From NCBI GenBank assembly GCA_001724265.1, contig MEDY01000101.1, positions 93,780-157,779 on the forward strand: 64,000 bases of DNA, in the 5' to 3' direction. The notes below the pieces were generated by a model. The model was not told the DNA's origin and did not search any database. It was given only the letters and a program-made list of their open reading frames with translations. This document shows positions 11,310 to 24,600 of this stretch, in pieces (position 1 is the stretch's first letter; each line of letters begins with the position of its first letter). Position numbers and translations under genes: made by a program. Origin of the DNA: Rhizaria sp. SCN 62-66. Its lineage: Eukaryota > Rhizaria, unplaced.

Positions 11310-14300
11310 ATGAGTGCGGATGAGCCCCTTGGCTCGCCGCTCCCTGCGCTGGAGGTCTACAAGGTCCGTTTCGCTCCCGCTCCACTCGTCAATGCTATCT
11401 CCGTCCTCTCTTCTCTCGTACTCCTGCCTGCACTCCTCTCACGTGCCCCTGCTCACACACCATACACTCCTGCGTCATTCACCTTATTGCCCCGGTACAG
11501 CGGCAAATTGTCGACCTCTTCGGCAAGACTCAGAACGAGGTCGTGATCCAGCTTGATGCCATCCTCAAGAAGCTCCGTTTCCAGCGTCAGCGCATCCCCA
11601 AGGAGAAGATTCACGACGAGGACCGCTTCGACTACGCCCGCGCCGTTGCGCTTGTGTCGGCCGCCGTGCGCGACTCCTTTTTCGAGTGCCTCGAAACGCT
11701 CGTCGATCGCCAGTCGTCTGACCTGGTCCGCACAAAGGTACTACAGATCTTCGTCGAGTTCGGCGCGATCGAGACGGCCGCGCAGGGCGAGCCGCCGTTC
11801 GGGCAGACGGCGCTGGCGTCGCTCGGCAATATCATGCGTTCATCGCCCGAGCTGCACACGCTCTTCATTTTCCAGTGCCTCAAGGAGCCCTTCACGGACA
11901 TCGTGCTGAGCATGTCCGAGACGTACCTGGGCTTCATCGCGCGCGAGCTGGCCGTCTGGACGCGCATGCGCCAGCACCAGCTCGAGCTTGCAGAGGGGCT
12001 CGGCGCGTGCGCGAAGAAGTTCGCCAAGGTGCATCAGGTGCTGCTGGACCGCGTGGAGCGGTTCTGGGAGCAGTCGAGCGAGAACGTCGAGGAGTGGCGC
12101 AACCACCGCGACAACAACGCCTTTAACGCGATCTCCCAGGTCATCACCTTCACGTGCAAGTCGCCCAATACGGCGCGCCGTTACCTGCCCGAGCTTCCGA
12201 TCCGCCTCTACACCAAGATGGACGAGTTCTCCCGTCTGCGCGGTGTGTACATCAAGAACCGGTGGATCTTCTCGCCCTTCCTCATGATGTCGCAGCTGGC
12301 AAACGCGTGCCCCGGCATCGCCGACTTCTTCGCCGGCCCCGTGTGGGACCGCAAGGTGGTCGAGCCCGAGCTCATGCGCTTCTACGAGCCCCTCGCGCCG
12401 GCGCTGATCAACCACCGGCTGATGAAGCACCTGCTCGCGCAGCTCTCGCAGCTGCTCTGGGAAGAGCGTGAGTCGTTCGGTGAGCCCGCCGTGATGGCCT
12501 ACTACGTGCAGACGCTCTTCTCCATCGTGCGCCACTCTGCCGCGGCCGCGAAGGAGTTCCTCACGGCCTACGGACAGCAGCGCGGTAAGATCATCGAGTC
12601 GCAGAACCGCAACGGCACGCTGTCCTTCTTCGCTGTGCAGATCCTGCAGCGCGCGCTTGAGTTCGCGCAGACGAGCGGCCCGCTCTGCAACGCCTGCGTG
12701 CAGGGCGTGGTGATGATTTGCGTGCCCACGCGCGGGCACGAGAAGATGTGGCAGGAGTTGCGCGAGGAGATGGAGAACTCGCTCTCGGACGTCGTGCGCA
12801 TGCTGCAGGACATCTGCCAGAAGCTACTCACGACCACCGCGGACCAGCAGAGCGACGCGACGAAGGAGGCGTTGATCGGCGTGATCACCATCATGTCGAC
12901 CTACAGCTCCAGCGCGCGTGGTCAGCTGTTCAACACGGAAATGGTCAAGAACTACTCCCGCGAGCAGATCATCTTCCGCGTGCTCTCGACCGAGGCCACG
13001 GCGACGGCGACCAACTTCATCGACGACGACGTGCGCCTCGCCGCCGCCAAGTGCCTCGTCGCGCTGTCCATCTCTAACTTCCAGCAGCACGGCATCCAGC
13101 ACCTGCTCGACCTGTTCTCCTCGCTCCCGCTCGTCGTGTCGTCGACGCACTACGAAGTCATGTGTTACCTTACCTACTTCATGTTTAAGATGGCGCTGCA
13201 CGAGGACTCTGGCGAGAGCGGCCGCGGCAACACCGTCGATAACAGCCCCGGTAAGGTTTTCCGCTCGCTGTACGCGCCCGAAATCTCCGCCACGATCTTC
13301 ACGCTGCTGGAGCGGCTTGTGCTCGAGTCCGCGGCCGAACACGCCTCGTACTGGGAGCTCCGCTTCATGCAGGCCTGCGTCAAGTTCCTCATGGCCGGCG
13401 TACGTCTTTCTTTCATTCACAATAATGGCATTGATATCTTCTTTTTTATGGTTTGCTTCTTATTATCATGTCAAATACTCTCACATCACATATTTCTTTA
13501 ATCTTTTCTTTCATCCTCGCTCCTCCCCTACAGTGGGTCAAGATGGAGTTCCACGCTGACAACCTCGGTCTGCGCCCCATCGACATCTTGTCCGCGATCG
13601 TGGGCAAGGAGCAGAGCCGCGTGCAGCAGCTGGGCGTGATTTTCGAGGAGCGCAAGCAGCGCTACTACCGCCTCATCGAGCAGCGTCGCTGCGTTGTCTC
13701 CGAGGACGAGCTCATCGACCACAGCGAGTTCGACAACAAGACCTACAAGCTGCCCGACATCCGCCTCAAGAAGTACGCCCACGTCAAGCTCTCGCGGCTT
13801 GACTACCAGCACGCCTTCCTGGAGCAGACCTCGCTGGGCGCGCGCGTATCGAACCTGCTGCCCGCGCTGGGCGAGCTGCGCCGCGTGGACATCGTGGCCT
13901 TCCGCCTGATCCATCAGCTGGCTAACGTCATCGAGAACGTCACTTTCGTCGGCTCCGTCACCACGCTGCTCGAGGCGGACTTCGCCGAGTGGAACAAGGT
14001 GGACCCCGGCAAGCCCGTCGCGCAGTGCGACGCCGACGAGCAGCCTAACTTCGGCGAGCGCTCGCTCACCGTCACGGCGCAGGGCAACTCGGAGCTGGTC
14101 GACATCCGGCCCTGCGCCAACACGCCCAGCGAAAACAAGGACATGTGCCAGCTCTTCGTCGCGTACCGCAATCTCAAGCTCGCGGACCCGTCGCCCGCGG
14201 ACCTGGCCGCCGGCGTTATCATGCCCGGCGTGGTCCTCTCCGAGCTCTGCAAGGACGACCGCAACGTCTTCCTCGTCGCGCGCGTGAACCGCACCGTGGT

Positions 14301-17300
14301 GGCGGCCGTCTTCGCGGGCCCATACCTGACCCCGCAGCAGCAGATCGACTACACGCGCCGCAAGATCGCCGAGGCCGAGCGCCAGGGCCGCGCGTACGTC
14401 GAGGACCCGCACGACACGAGCGACCTGCGCAACGCGGCGCTAGTGACGGGCTACTTCCACAGCACTGAGCTCAAGGCCGAGCTGCGCATGGTGCAGGTCG
14501 AGCTCATGGCCGTGCTGTCGCACCAGCTCTACACGCGCGGCTTTTTGCGCTGCTACTTTAAGGCCGACAAGGTCGAGCGCCAGATGCTCGGCGAGTCTGG
14601 CGCCGTGCTCGCCATGGCCGCCGACCCGCTGCTCAACGACGAGGAGGGCAAGAAGGGCGCCGTCGTCGCCAAGGATGCCGCCGCCACTGCGGCCGCCGCG
14701 GCCGGCGGCGCGGGCGACCTGGACGCCGCGCGCGCGCTGTTCCACTGGGACCTCAAGACCAACATCTGGCGCAAGAACAAGGAGCACATTTTCTTCATCA
14801 AGAACAAGATTCTCGAGTCGCTGCTGCAGCTGCTGCTTGACGACCAGAACAAGAACCGCGTCGATGACGCCAAGCGCGCGGGCAAGATCCCCTCTGTGCG
14901 CAGCATTGTGCAGCGCTTCACGCCGCTGATCCGCATCAAGATGGAGGAGTACGGCGGCCAGCTCACCACCGAGTTCGAGGCCACCAACGCCGACGGCACC
15001 CTCCAGGCCTCGGCCTTCGCCAACGACGCTGACGACGACGCCGCGTCCTCCACCTCGGCCTCGGGCGCCGCGGGTCCCGGCGGCCGCCGCCGCGCCGAAG
15101 GCACCGCCGCTCGCAAACGCTTCCAGAACCTGGTCGAGCGCGAGTTCAAGAACGGGCTTGTGTCGGCTAACTTCCGCGTCGACGCGCCGGTCTGGGAGAA
15201 GGTGCTGGCGGGCTCCCGCGAGGAGACGCTGGTCGAGGCCATGACGCGCGTGTCGTCGTCGTCGTCCACGGCGCCGCAGCCGATGGTGGCGGCCGCGCTG
15301 CTGTCGCAGTTGCCACCCGACCTTAACCCGCGCACGAACCCGGACCTGTGGCCCAACGAGTGGCTCGCGCGCGAGATGGAGGCCATCGCGCTCGACGGCA
15401 TTGGCGCGGGCGCGGGCGCGAACGCCAAGGGCGGTAAGCTGTCCAACATGACCCCCGAGGCGCGCCAGCAGCAGAAGGAAATTGAGGCCGAGATGCGGCG
15501 TCGGCGCGCGAACCTGCTGGAGCAGGAGGCGAACCGCGTTCGCGACGAGCGCGAGGCCGAGGCGCGGCGCAAGGAGTGGGACCTCCCGCCGCTGCTGCAG
15601 TCCTGGGTCGTGCCGTCGTCTGCCGCCGTGCTGCGCATGGTGCACGCGATGCTGACCAAGTCGCAGGGCGACGTCTTTCAGCAGGTGTGCACCGCGCTGC
15701 GCACTATCCCGGCGCAGGGCCTTGGGCTGCTCGAGGCCGTGCGCGCGACGCTGTCGTCGTTCCACTACCAGCTGCGCGCTAGCGTGCTCGACTCGCTGCC
15801 GCTGGCCAACTACAACGTCTGCATGAAGATTCTCCTCGTCATCGAGACCTCGCTCGTCGACGTCGCCGCCGGACTGGAGCCCGCGCTGGCATCGCTCGAG
15901 TACTTCGAGCTGTGCCTCGAGATCGTCAAGGACATGGCGCGGCTGCTGCTCTCGCTGCTTGAGTCGCGCAACGCGGCCTACACGGCTGCGGCGACGCAGG
16001 GCGCGGCCACCGTGCCCAAGGCGCGCGTCAGCACCGTGGCGGCCAGCACCGACGGGCTCGACAACCTCGCCGACGCCGAGGCCGCCGCCGCCGCGGCCGC
16101 CGCCGCCGCGGGCACGGCCGACGTCACGCTCGGCGGCGCCGGGTTCGAGTCCGTGGACAACGCGACGTCCGTGGTCGGCAAGGGCACGCTGGACCCCGCC
16201 GAGGAGCGGCTCATGTACGGCATCTGCAAGACGCTCGTGGCGCTCATGTCGCAGGTCTCGCGCATCTGCCTCTTCAAGGGCTCGTCGTTCCTCATCGTCG
16301 AGGGCAACCGCAAGTGCCGCCAGCACGCGCAGCAGCAGCTCTTCACCAAGTGCCAGCTCATCTGCGACACCGTGCAGGCTATCCTGCTGTACGACCTCGA
16401 GAAGGAGAACGAGATGGACGACACCAGCTCGGCCGCGACCGCCGCCGTGCTCGGCGTTGCCGCGGGCGCCAGCGCGGCCGGTGGCGACAAGGGCAACCGC
16501 ACGCGTTCGAGCCACATCATCCGCGACAAGACGCGCGTGTATGCCGTCAACGTGCTGTCGTACTTTATCCACGTCGACCACGTGTTCCGCTACTCGTTCC
16601 TCAACGAGTACTCGGTCTCATCGATCAAGGCCGAGCGCTCGCTGCGCGCGAGCATGATCCAGCAGGTGCTCGAGGGCGCCGACATGCTGCGTTTCCGCGA
16701 CAAGCTCGAGCCGTACTTGCGCATCCAGCGCATCCTGCTGCAGGACGAGTTCATCATCCAGGTCCAGTTCTTCGAGCACTCGCTTGGCGCGCCCTACGGG
16801 GAGAACTACTCGGGCTCCAAGCTCGTGTTCGTGACCAACAAGGCCTATTATGTCTCCGCCACGGCTTTCCCTGAAGACACGGCGCAGAACATCAAGGACT
16901 TCACGACGCCGGACCGTCTGTCGCAATTCGTGCACCTGTCTCGCTACGACTTCTCCGACATCGTCCGCATCTACCGCGACATTTCGGGCCAGGTCATGGG
17001 CATCCGGCGTTTCTGCGACCCCGCGGCGGTGCGCATCCGCTCCACCACGATCCGCAAGCAGACTGACATCTTCCTGAACCGCACGCAGGGCGTGGTCGAG
17101 TCGTTCCTCACCGAGCTCTCGCGCCGCGCACGCGACGACGCGCACCGCGTGCACACGATCGCGCTCGACGAAGTCACGCCCGCGGCGCTGCCGTTCCTGT
17201 TCCAGGAGTGCCGCAGCGAGCTGTCGTCGTCGACGTACCCGAAGCTCATGACGCACGTGCATGTCATCAAGCGCGACAAGTCCGTGGTCAAGCGCGTCAT

Positions 17301-17901
17301 GTCCTGGGTCTCAGTCGGCGAGGGCGGCGGCGACCAGTTCATCGTCATCACGCCCTACGACGCCAAGTCCTGGGAGCCGGCGCTGGCGGGCGAGGATGAC
17401 GACGAGATCGTCGACGCCGGGCCCTGGGACCCGTCGCGCGTGCCGCGCCCGCCCGCGAACCGCGGCGGCAGCGGCGCGCGCGGCGTACGCGGCGGGCTCG
17501 ACGACAAGGTCATCGACGCTAAGTCGGACCAGCTCAAGGCGATGTTCTCCGTCCCGGCGCCCAGCGCGCTGCCCGACTTCATGAACGCGCTGCCCTCGCT
17601 TCCCGTGGGCTCCTTCGGCGGCGCCACGCCCTTCTTCTTCCCAGTCACCGAGATCCAGTCCGTGGACTTTACCGAGGACTCCGAGGCCGAGATGATTATC
17701 CGCATCAAGCGTCTTGGTGGCAGCAACGACAAGGAGAAGCGCATCCCGTCCGTGTACATCAAGTTCGCCGACGACACGGGCCGCGAGATGTGGCGCCGCG
17801 AGCTCAAGAAACTCTTCTACTCCGGCTCCTTCGGCCGCTGGCAGGAGAACATCCTGCCCGACCTCTCCGACATGTCGCGCCGCAAGCAGGAGCTGCTGTG
17901 A
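11310..17901 (+). CDS. 2106-aa helical-repeat-like protein with PH-like C-terminus, unrecognised
   Basis: Exons 11310..11363, 11501..13399 and 13534..17901, all phase 0, stop TGA. Intron 1 uses a GTCCGT donor. I do not recognise the family. The first ~700 residues are soluble and helical with Leu/Phe-rich repeats and no membrane segment, which looks like an ARM/HEAT-type solenoid. Residues ~650-1500 stay helical and are broken by Ala/Gly loops, such as the poly-Ala at 14680-14710 and 16080-16110. From about residue 1720 a beta-rich part begins (EFIIQVQFFEHSLG, GSKLVFVTNKAYYVSATAF). The end, with VYIKFADDTGREMWRRELKK after beta strands, resembles the final strand and helix of a PH domain, so membrane or small-GTPase scaffolding is possible. 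That is inference only. Normal codon bias and three clean exons make the gene itself secure. Confidence 0.85.
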
Positions 17902-18637
17902 GCACGTGAGTGAGTGAAACATTGAACGTTTCAAATCGTTTAGTAGTTGTTATATATGATGCTAGTTATCATATCAGTCCTAGCTATGGCCACCATGTTT
18001 GTTCTTTTAGTATATGAAGATTTATTGAATCTGTTGAGAAGTATGTGTAGTATGTAAAAGTAAATAAACAAAGACCTTATTGAATCCATTCTACTGTGGC
18101 ACATTTGCTGTTTGTTCCGTATGTGCATTTGTCTGCCAAATGCAAACGTAACAGTCAAGCGACTCGTGGCAATTCGGTTGTGGTTGTCGGAGAAGGGTGT
18201 TGTCAGCCTTATTGGAGGAGGCATATCTGGGAGTTCAATCGACAGTTAGGGTAGGGTTGTCAATGTATAGTCTTGTCATAGACTGGATGTTCCATATCTC
18301 TTTTAAAAATCCCTCAGTGTGCTTTGCCAGCTCGTGCTCACCTCTTCATTATCACCACATAGACTTGAACCCGTCGGCCTCAGGGCAACAAAGTATCTCT
18401 GAGCCTATCCGTCGAAGCCATTAAAATGCGTGATACCACCGTTTTCTAGCCCATAGCGTATGATATTACTAGTATATTTGCTCATATCTTCATATAATGA
18501 ATTCTTTATGTCTGCAGCAGCCAAACCCAACCTCCCCCGTTCAGCACGAGGTCTTGGCTTCACAACTCTACACCAACACACAGCAATCCCCCCGCGCGCC
18601 CCGTACGCGCCTGCGTCAGTGCCGCAGTGTTTACCCA
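17902..18637. other. Intergenic, 736 bp
   Basis: 3' flank of the 2106-aa gene and 5' flank of ATG2. It is AT-rich up to about 18490. An in-frame ATG at 18497 would add 47 Gln/Arg-rich residues to ATG2. I see no further gene. Confidence 0.4.
18063..18068 (+). terminator. AATAAA polyadenylation signal candidate
   Basis: AATAAA 162 nt after the TGA of the preceding plus-strand gene, in AT-rich 3' flank. Whether this lineage uses the hexamer is unknown. Confidence 0.3.
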
Positions 18638-21600
18638 ATGTTGTGGTCGGTAATTTCTTTGGTGCTACCTCGCCTGGTCCACTTCTTCGGCCGGCGCGCC
18701 CTGAACAAGTACCTCGCCGCCCCGCTGCAGCCGGCACAGATCGCATGCTCCGTGACCGACGGCGTCCTCGCGCTGACGCTCACGCGCCTCGTCTTCGACC
18801 CTGACCGCATTAACGCGCTCCTGGCCGAGGAGAGCGCACAGGCGGGCCAGCCCCTGCGCCTGCGGCTGCTGTCCGCGGCCGTGGCGCGCCTCGCCCTCTC
18901 GCTCCCGCTGCCCGGCAGTGCGGCCCTCGCCGCCGGCACGCGCCCGCTGCTGACGCTCACGGGTGTGCGCTCGGAAGTCGAGCTGGCCACCGAGACGCCC
19001 GAGTCAAACCTTCTCGGGCTGGGCGCGGCGCGGCTGCTTGCGCGGCTGTCGCGGCCCGCGATGCGCCGCGCGCTGCAGAGCGCGCTGGCCGACATGCGCG
19101 GCGCCGACGATGAGGAGGGCCGCAAGATGATGACGGACCTCCTCAGCGTCATCCACACGGACTCCAACAGCAACTCCAGCGGCGGCGCGGGCGCTGGCAG
19201 CGGCAACAGCAGCGGCGCGAGTGCGGGTGAGGAAGACGAAGACGAAGACGAAGACGGCGACGGCGACGGCGTCAAGGCTGCGATGCGCAACAGCCGCCGC
19301 GGCGGCGACAGCGAAGCGGGCGTGCTGCCGCGCCTTGCCAAGGCTATCTTTAAGCAGGCCACACGCGCCACGTGCACTGTCAAGGACATCGTCGCTATTG
19401 TTCGTGTGCCCTCTCCTCGCGATCTCGTTCCCGTCAACAACACTCCCAGTGGCCCCCAAGGTACGGCTGCGAAACCCGCGTCTGCCTCAGCCGCAACCGC
19501 TGCTCCGCAGCTGCTGCAGCACGGCCCCGCGGCGCCGCTGCTCGGCGCTGGCGCCGCGCTGGCCGCGAGCGCGCCCGCGCCTAGCCAGTCTGCGCGCGCG
19601 CCCGACGGCTGCGCGGTGCGCGTCGCGCTAACCAGCGTGACCGTGCGCGACCCCAGTGCGCAGTCCAGGCGGCGCGGTCAGGCGCGCGGCAGCGGCGCGG
19701 ACGACAACGGCGGCGACAGCGACAGCGGCAGTGACGACGACGATGACGACGACGATACTGCGATTAGGTCGTATAGCAAGGCCCTGGAGCTGGGGCGCGT
19801 GACAGTGAGCATGGCGTCGCTGACGCGCACGCCGCACCGCGTGGTCTGGTGCTACAAACGCCGTCCGCAGCAACAGCAACCGCAGCAACAGTCTGCGGCA
19901 AATAGCAATGTGAACGCTGCATCGGTAACTCCGATAGTCACACCTGTGCCCTCGGCGCCTGTAACACAGCAGGCTAACCTGAATGCAAGCGTGGGCGGTG
20001 GGATGCGCATTGGTAACAGGCCAAGTCTCTCTGCATCAACGGCCTATACCGCGAGTTCACCAGCAGCAGCTCCAGTCAGTGTTGTGACTTCGCCACCTGC
20101 CGTTGCTTCGACTAACAGTAGTGCCAGCGCCAGCACGACACAGACTCAGAGTCGCAGTGCGCTCGTTGTGTCGCGCCGCAGCGAGACCGTTGGCGGGCAG
20201 TGGGTGATGTCGCCGTTCCGCACTGTTCTCGTGTTCGACAGCCCTCTGTCGCAACAGAAGCAGCAGCAGCATCCCGGCGCTGCGGTCAATGCAGACACTA
20301 TCACGGTCGACTTAAGGCTTCCGAACCCGCACGTGATGCTTGCGCAGGACATCATCGCCGCGCACATTCGCAACAGCAGCAGTAACAACGGCAAGAGCAG
20401 CAAGACCAAGACGGACGGCGAGAGCGCGAACGCCGCTGTCATCGATGTTGTTGACAGCGACCCTGCTGCCGAGGGAGTCAACTCCACTGCGACCGACAAC
20501 AACGGCAGCGCATTGCACGCCGCGCACGTCGCGGCCCGCAAGCGCGCGCAAGCCCAGTCTAAGCTGCGCTGGGCGCGCAAAGTGATGGCGCGCGCAGGCG
20601 ACGACCCGCAGGCGTTCGAGGTGCGCATCGCGGCCGCGGTGCCTCCGGTGCTTGCGGTGCTCTCTCCACGCGAGGTCGAGCTCACCGTCGCGATGCTCGA
20701 CAGGCTGAAGCCGCCGGCGACGGCCGCCAACGTGGCCCACTCGCAGTCGTCGGACCCACATCAACACACAGGTGCTGCTGCGGCCAGTGTCACTCTCGCG
20801 AATGCCTTTGACGACGCGTTTTCCGATCCCGTGTCTGAGACCGATGCAATGACAGTAACAGCAGCGGCGTCCACGACCTTACCGAGTGCGCGTATCCTGC
20901 CTGTTGTGAACTTCTCGCTGGATTTGCCGTGGCTTGAGGTTCGTCTGCTGCAAGAGAATGTGCCTCTTGCGGCGGAAGCAAAGTTGCGCCAGAATTCGAA
21001 GCAGGCAAAGCAGCAGCAGCGCCAGAGCGAGTTGCTGGCCAAGACCGCTCTCGCTCTCCCTAACATGGTATCGACTGCAGTCGCATCGCAGCGCCCTCTT
21101 GGAAATGGCAATAGTAGTGGCACTGAGTCCAATGTAGGCCCGCTGAGTCAATTGCATGCGTTTGTACTCACCGCGTACAAGACCGCCACGACGTCTGTGC
21201 TTGCGCGTCATGTTTTTGCCGCGGCCGCGACAAACAAGACCAGCGCCGGCGGCGTCAAAGCCCAGGGAACTCGCCGTCACCGCGACGCTGCGTCAATCAA
21301 CCTCATGCGTGCCACAGCCAGTGCCCGCGCTATTATGGGCGAGGCGGGGCACGCCTTAAGTGCGGCTGCGAACAACAGCGCAGTCATGACGACCGATAAG
21401 TTTCTCGCGCTATTTGCCGCCCGCTTCCCCTGGGCACCGTCTACCGACTATGTCGCTGTGTCGGTCGCGGGTGGTGCTGTGCTGTCACAACGCGTCGTTT
21501 GCCACCGCGCAAACGCCAACACGGACGCGGCTAATCTGAATACGACCAGTGCGAAGGCTAGCGAGCCTGACATCATCGGTATCCGGTCTGCACTCACGTT

Positions 21601-24600
21601 GTCGCTCACTGCTCTCACGGTCACTGAGTCGCTTGCTGTCTCGTTCTACCCAGTTTACCCTGCTAAAGTTCCTGCAGCTACCAACAAGGCAAGCGCTGCG
21701 AACACAAATGCTGCAAATGGTGCGAAGCAGGGGCGTTTTTATGCTCGGTACCATGGGCTCACTGCAGCGATCACCAACAGTCACACCGTGAGCAATCCCG
21801 CGACCGCTGAGTTTGTCGGAGCGAAGACAGAGACTGCGCGTGTTTACCGCGTGCCCGGTCCTCGCCGCACTCTGTTCACGGTCGACTCGTCATACACTGC
21901 GGCCAACCGCGCGCGCTCGCACTCACTTCTCTCTGCGGCCGCGCCCGCACACTTGCACAGCGCCGTCCCTGTCAGTGCCCACAGCAGCAGTGCGAATCAG
22001 GGCGAGGTTGCGACAGTCTACGCGGCGTGGTTCTCTACCTCGGCTCTTGCTCTCGCGCTCGCCCCGCGCCTCGTGCTCACTCGCACCGCGGTCGACGCCA
22101 CCGGCGTGAACGCGAGCGCCGCCGCGCTGTCTCTGGAGTGCCACCGCCCCGCCGGCGGTCTGGCCCGGACCGTCGCGCCCGCCGCGCCCCGCGCCGCGCA
22201 CTGGCAGCCCGACCGCGGGCTTCCGGCCCCGACGCGCGCCGGCGCCGCGCTGATGACGCACGAGCACCCCGCGGACCGGCTCCCACTGGCGGCGCAGCGC
22301 GCGCCGCTCCGCAGCACCGTCGCCGTGCTGGTGCGGCCCGTGCGCGTCGAGTTCGACGTGGGGCTCGTGGACCGCATCGACAGCATCATCGCCGCCATGG
22401 ACCCGGTGACGGACTCCGCTGAGCGTGAGGCCAATGCGAATATTGCCTAGTCGGCTGCTACGGCTGCGGCTGCGGGCCTCTCTGGTTATGCGTGCGGCGA
22501 CGGTCAGTCTGTCGTGTTGGGGCTTGACTCGGCGGCGGTTAACAGCTCTGCCTCCACGGCAACAGGCCAAGCCGCTGCGAAGCTGAGTACGCTGGCGACT
22601 ACGCAGTGGCGCAGCAGCAATTACATTACTGGCGCTGACTCCGATGGCAGCAGCGTGATGAGTGAGATGACAGCGCTCATGTCGACCCTGCTCCCAAGCA
22701 CGAGCGCAATTAATAACGTGAACGTCGCTGCGAACCCGAGTAGCACTGACGCTAACGGACGCGCGCTGTTGCAGCCTGACGTCGCTGGTGTCCTGGCCTC
22801 AGACGCCACGGCGTTGGGCCACGCAGTGCTCGCGCTTGCGCTCCCGCTCTCTGCGCTGCCCGCCACTGTGGCATCGCTCGCCGCCACCGACTCTGCCGCG
22901 CAGGCCCGCGCTGCTGCCGCGCTGTCCGCCGCCCGCAGCGCCCGCGCTCTCGCCAGTCACGGCCACCCCGGCTCCGCCCCTGCTGCGCGCGCGCCGGCGT
23001 GCGTGCCGTACAGCGCGCTGTCCGTGCACTGGGCGGTAACTATGGACGCGATCACCGCGCGCATCACCGCGCCGGCGACGCGCCTCACGGTTTCCCCCCC
23101 GGCCGCCGGCGAGGTGACGCCGCTGGAGCGCGCCATGCACGGCGCAGTGTGCGCCGGTGTGGCGATGTTGGACACGGCCGCCGCGGTGGATCTGGCCGCG
23201 AAGCACGTCTCCAAGGTTGCGCAAGCGCTCTCTGTGCAGCAGAACAATCACGCCAGCGCAAGTATGAGCGGGAACTGCTTGCCTTTGGACCGTGCGATGG
23301 CGCCGCTCTCTGTGCTTGAGTCTACGCTCCGCGACTCCTTCGGCGCCAACGCGCGCGATCGCAGTGGATTCAACTCCCTGTTCGGCTTTGCTGACGCGTT
23401 CACTGCGTACGACGCAGCGGGCACGCCGGTGCATCCGCCGCGCTCTGTGTGGGTGTCGCGCGACCCGCTCACCGCTCTCTCCGGCCCCAGCTCCTTGCTC
23501 GCGCTGACGGCTGCGCACGCTCCTGGCGATGTGAGTGTGAAGCCGCTGCTGCTGGTGGGCCTCGACCGCCGCGGTGTGCAGCGCGAGCGCGAGTGGCTCG
23601 AGGTCGAGCTGGCCGCGCTCACGGTCACTTCACGCGTGCAGAAGGCCGATGACGCGCTGTGGGGCGATACGACCTCTTCTGTCAGTGCGTCGAACGCCCC
23701 GCTGTTCCCGCCTCTCGTGGCTGCTGTGAGCGCTGCGAGCTCCGAGAGCGCGCGCCGTACAAGTGGCGTTCACGCGTCCGGCCCCGCTGCTTCGCAGCCA
23801 CAGCAACAATCGCATACGCTGCCGCCCGCTGCAGCTGCTGCCAAGGCTGTCTGCGACGCGCTGCTTGCCCGTGCGCCCCAGTTTGCGCCGTCCATTACGC
23901 TTGACGCCAACGCCGCTGCTGACGCACTGCGCGCACAGTGGATCCAGGGCAACAGCGGTGCGGCCGGTGCGGGCACCGTCGTTGTGCTGCCGGACTCGGT
24001 CGCGACGCGCATGCCTGTCGCTGACTTTGGCACTGAAACCTCGTGGTCATTCCTTCAATCTCCCATGAATCCCGTCAGCGTCAAAAGCAGTAGCAGTGGT
24101 GAGACGCCCAGCTCAGCTGACGCCGTGACCGCGGCGGACCTGGCCGAACGCTTTGACTGGGCCGCGCTCAGCGCTCTGCTCTACGCGCCGCTGGCCTCGG
24201 CGCCCGCCGCGCGCCCGCGCGCGGGCCCCTACGCCGCGCTGCTGGCGAGCGCGCGCCGCCTGTGCGCCACGGCCTCCATGCCTGCGCTGGCGAGCGAGTG
24301 GGCCTGCGACCGGCCCGCGCTGCCGCACGCCGCGCCCGCGGTTGTCAGCTCGCCGCCGCCGGTAATGGCGTCCGTCGTGCTGCGCTTTGCGACCGCGAAA
24401 GTGTACTTGGTGACGGACGCTGCGCTCGCGAAAGACACGCCCGCTGCCTTTACCTCTGCGTGGGCCTCAGCATCAACTGTTGCTGTTAGTGCGAGTGCGG
24501 CGAAGCAGCCTGTGTTGGTGCGCAAGTGCATTGCAACGGTTGCGTCCGTCCTTACAGTCAACGAGCTCAGTCGCCGCTCTAAGCAACAACAGCACAGCGC

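Noticed and set aside
14440-16581. 713-codon minus-strand open frame opposite the 2106-aa gene
   Set aside because: Antisense shadow caused by strong G/C third-position bias. Similar shadows occur opposite ATG2, KAP3 and the VIT/vWA gene.
22406-22450. A 45-nt intron (GTGACG...CCTAG) removing the ATG2 TAG in frame
   Set aside because: The shortest phased intron here is 107 nt, no other donor reads GTGACG, the segment is GC-rich and it has no pyrimidine tract. Not excluded, only unlikely.
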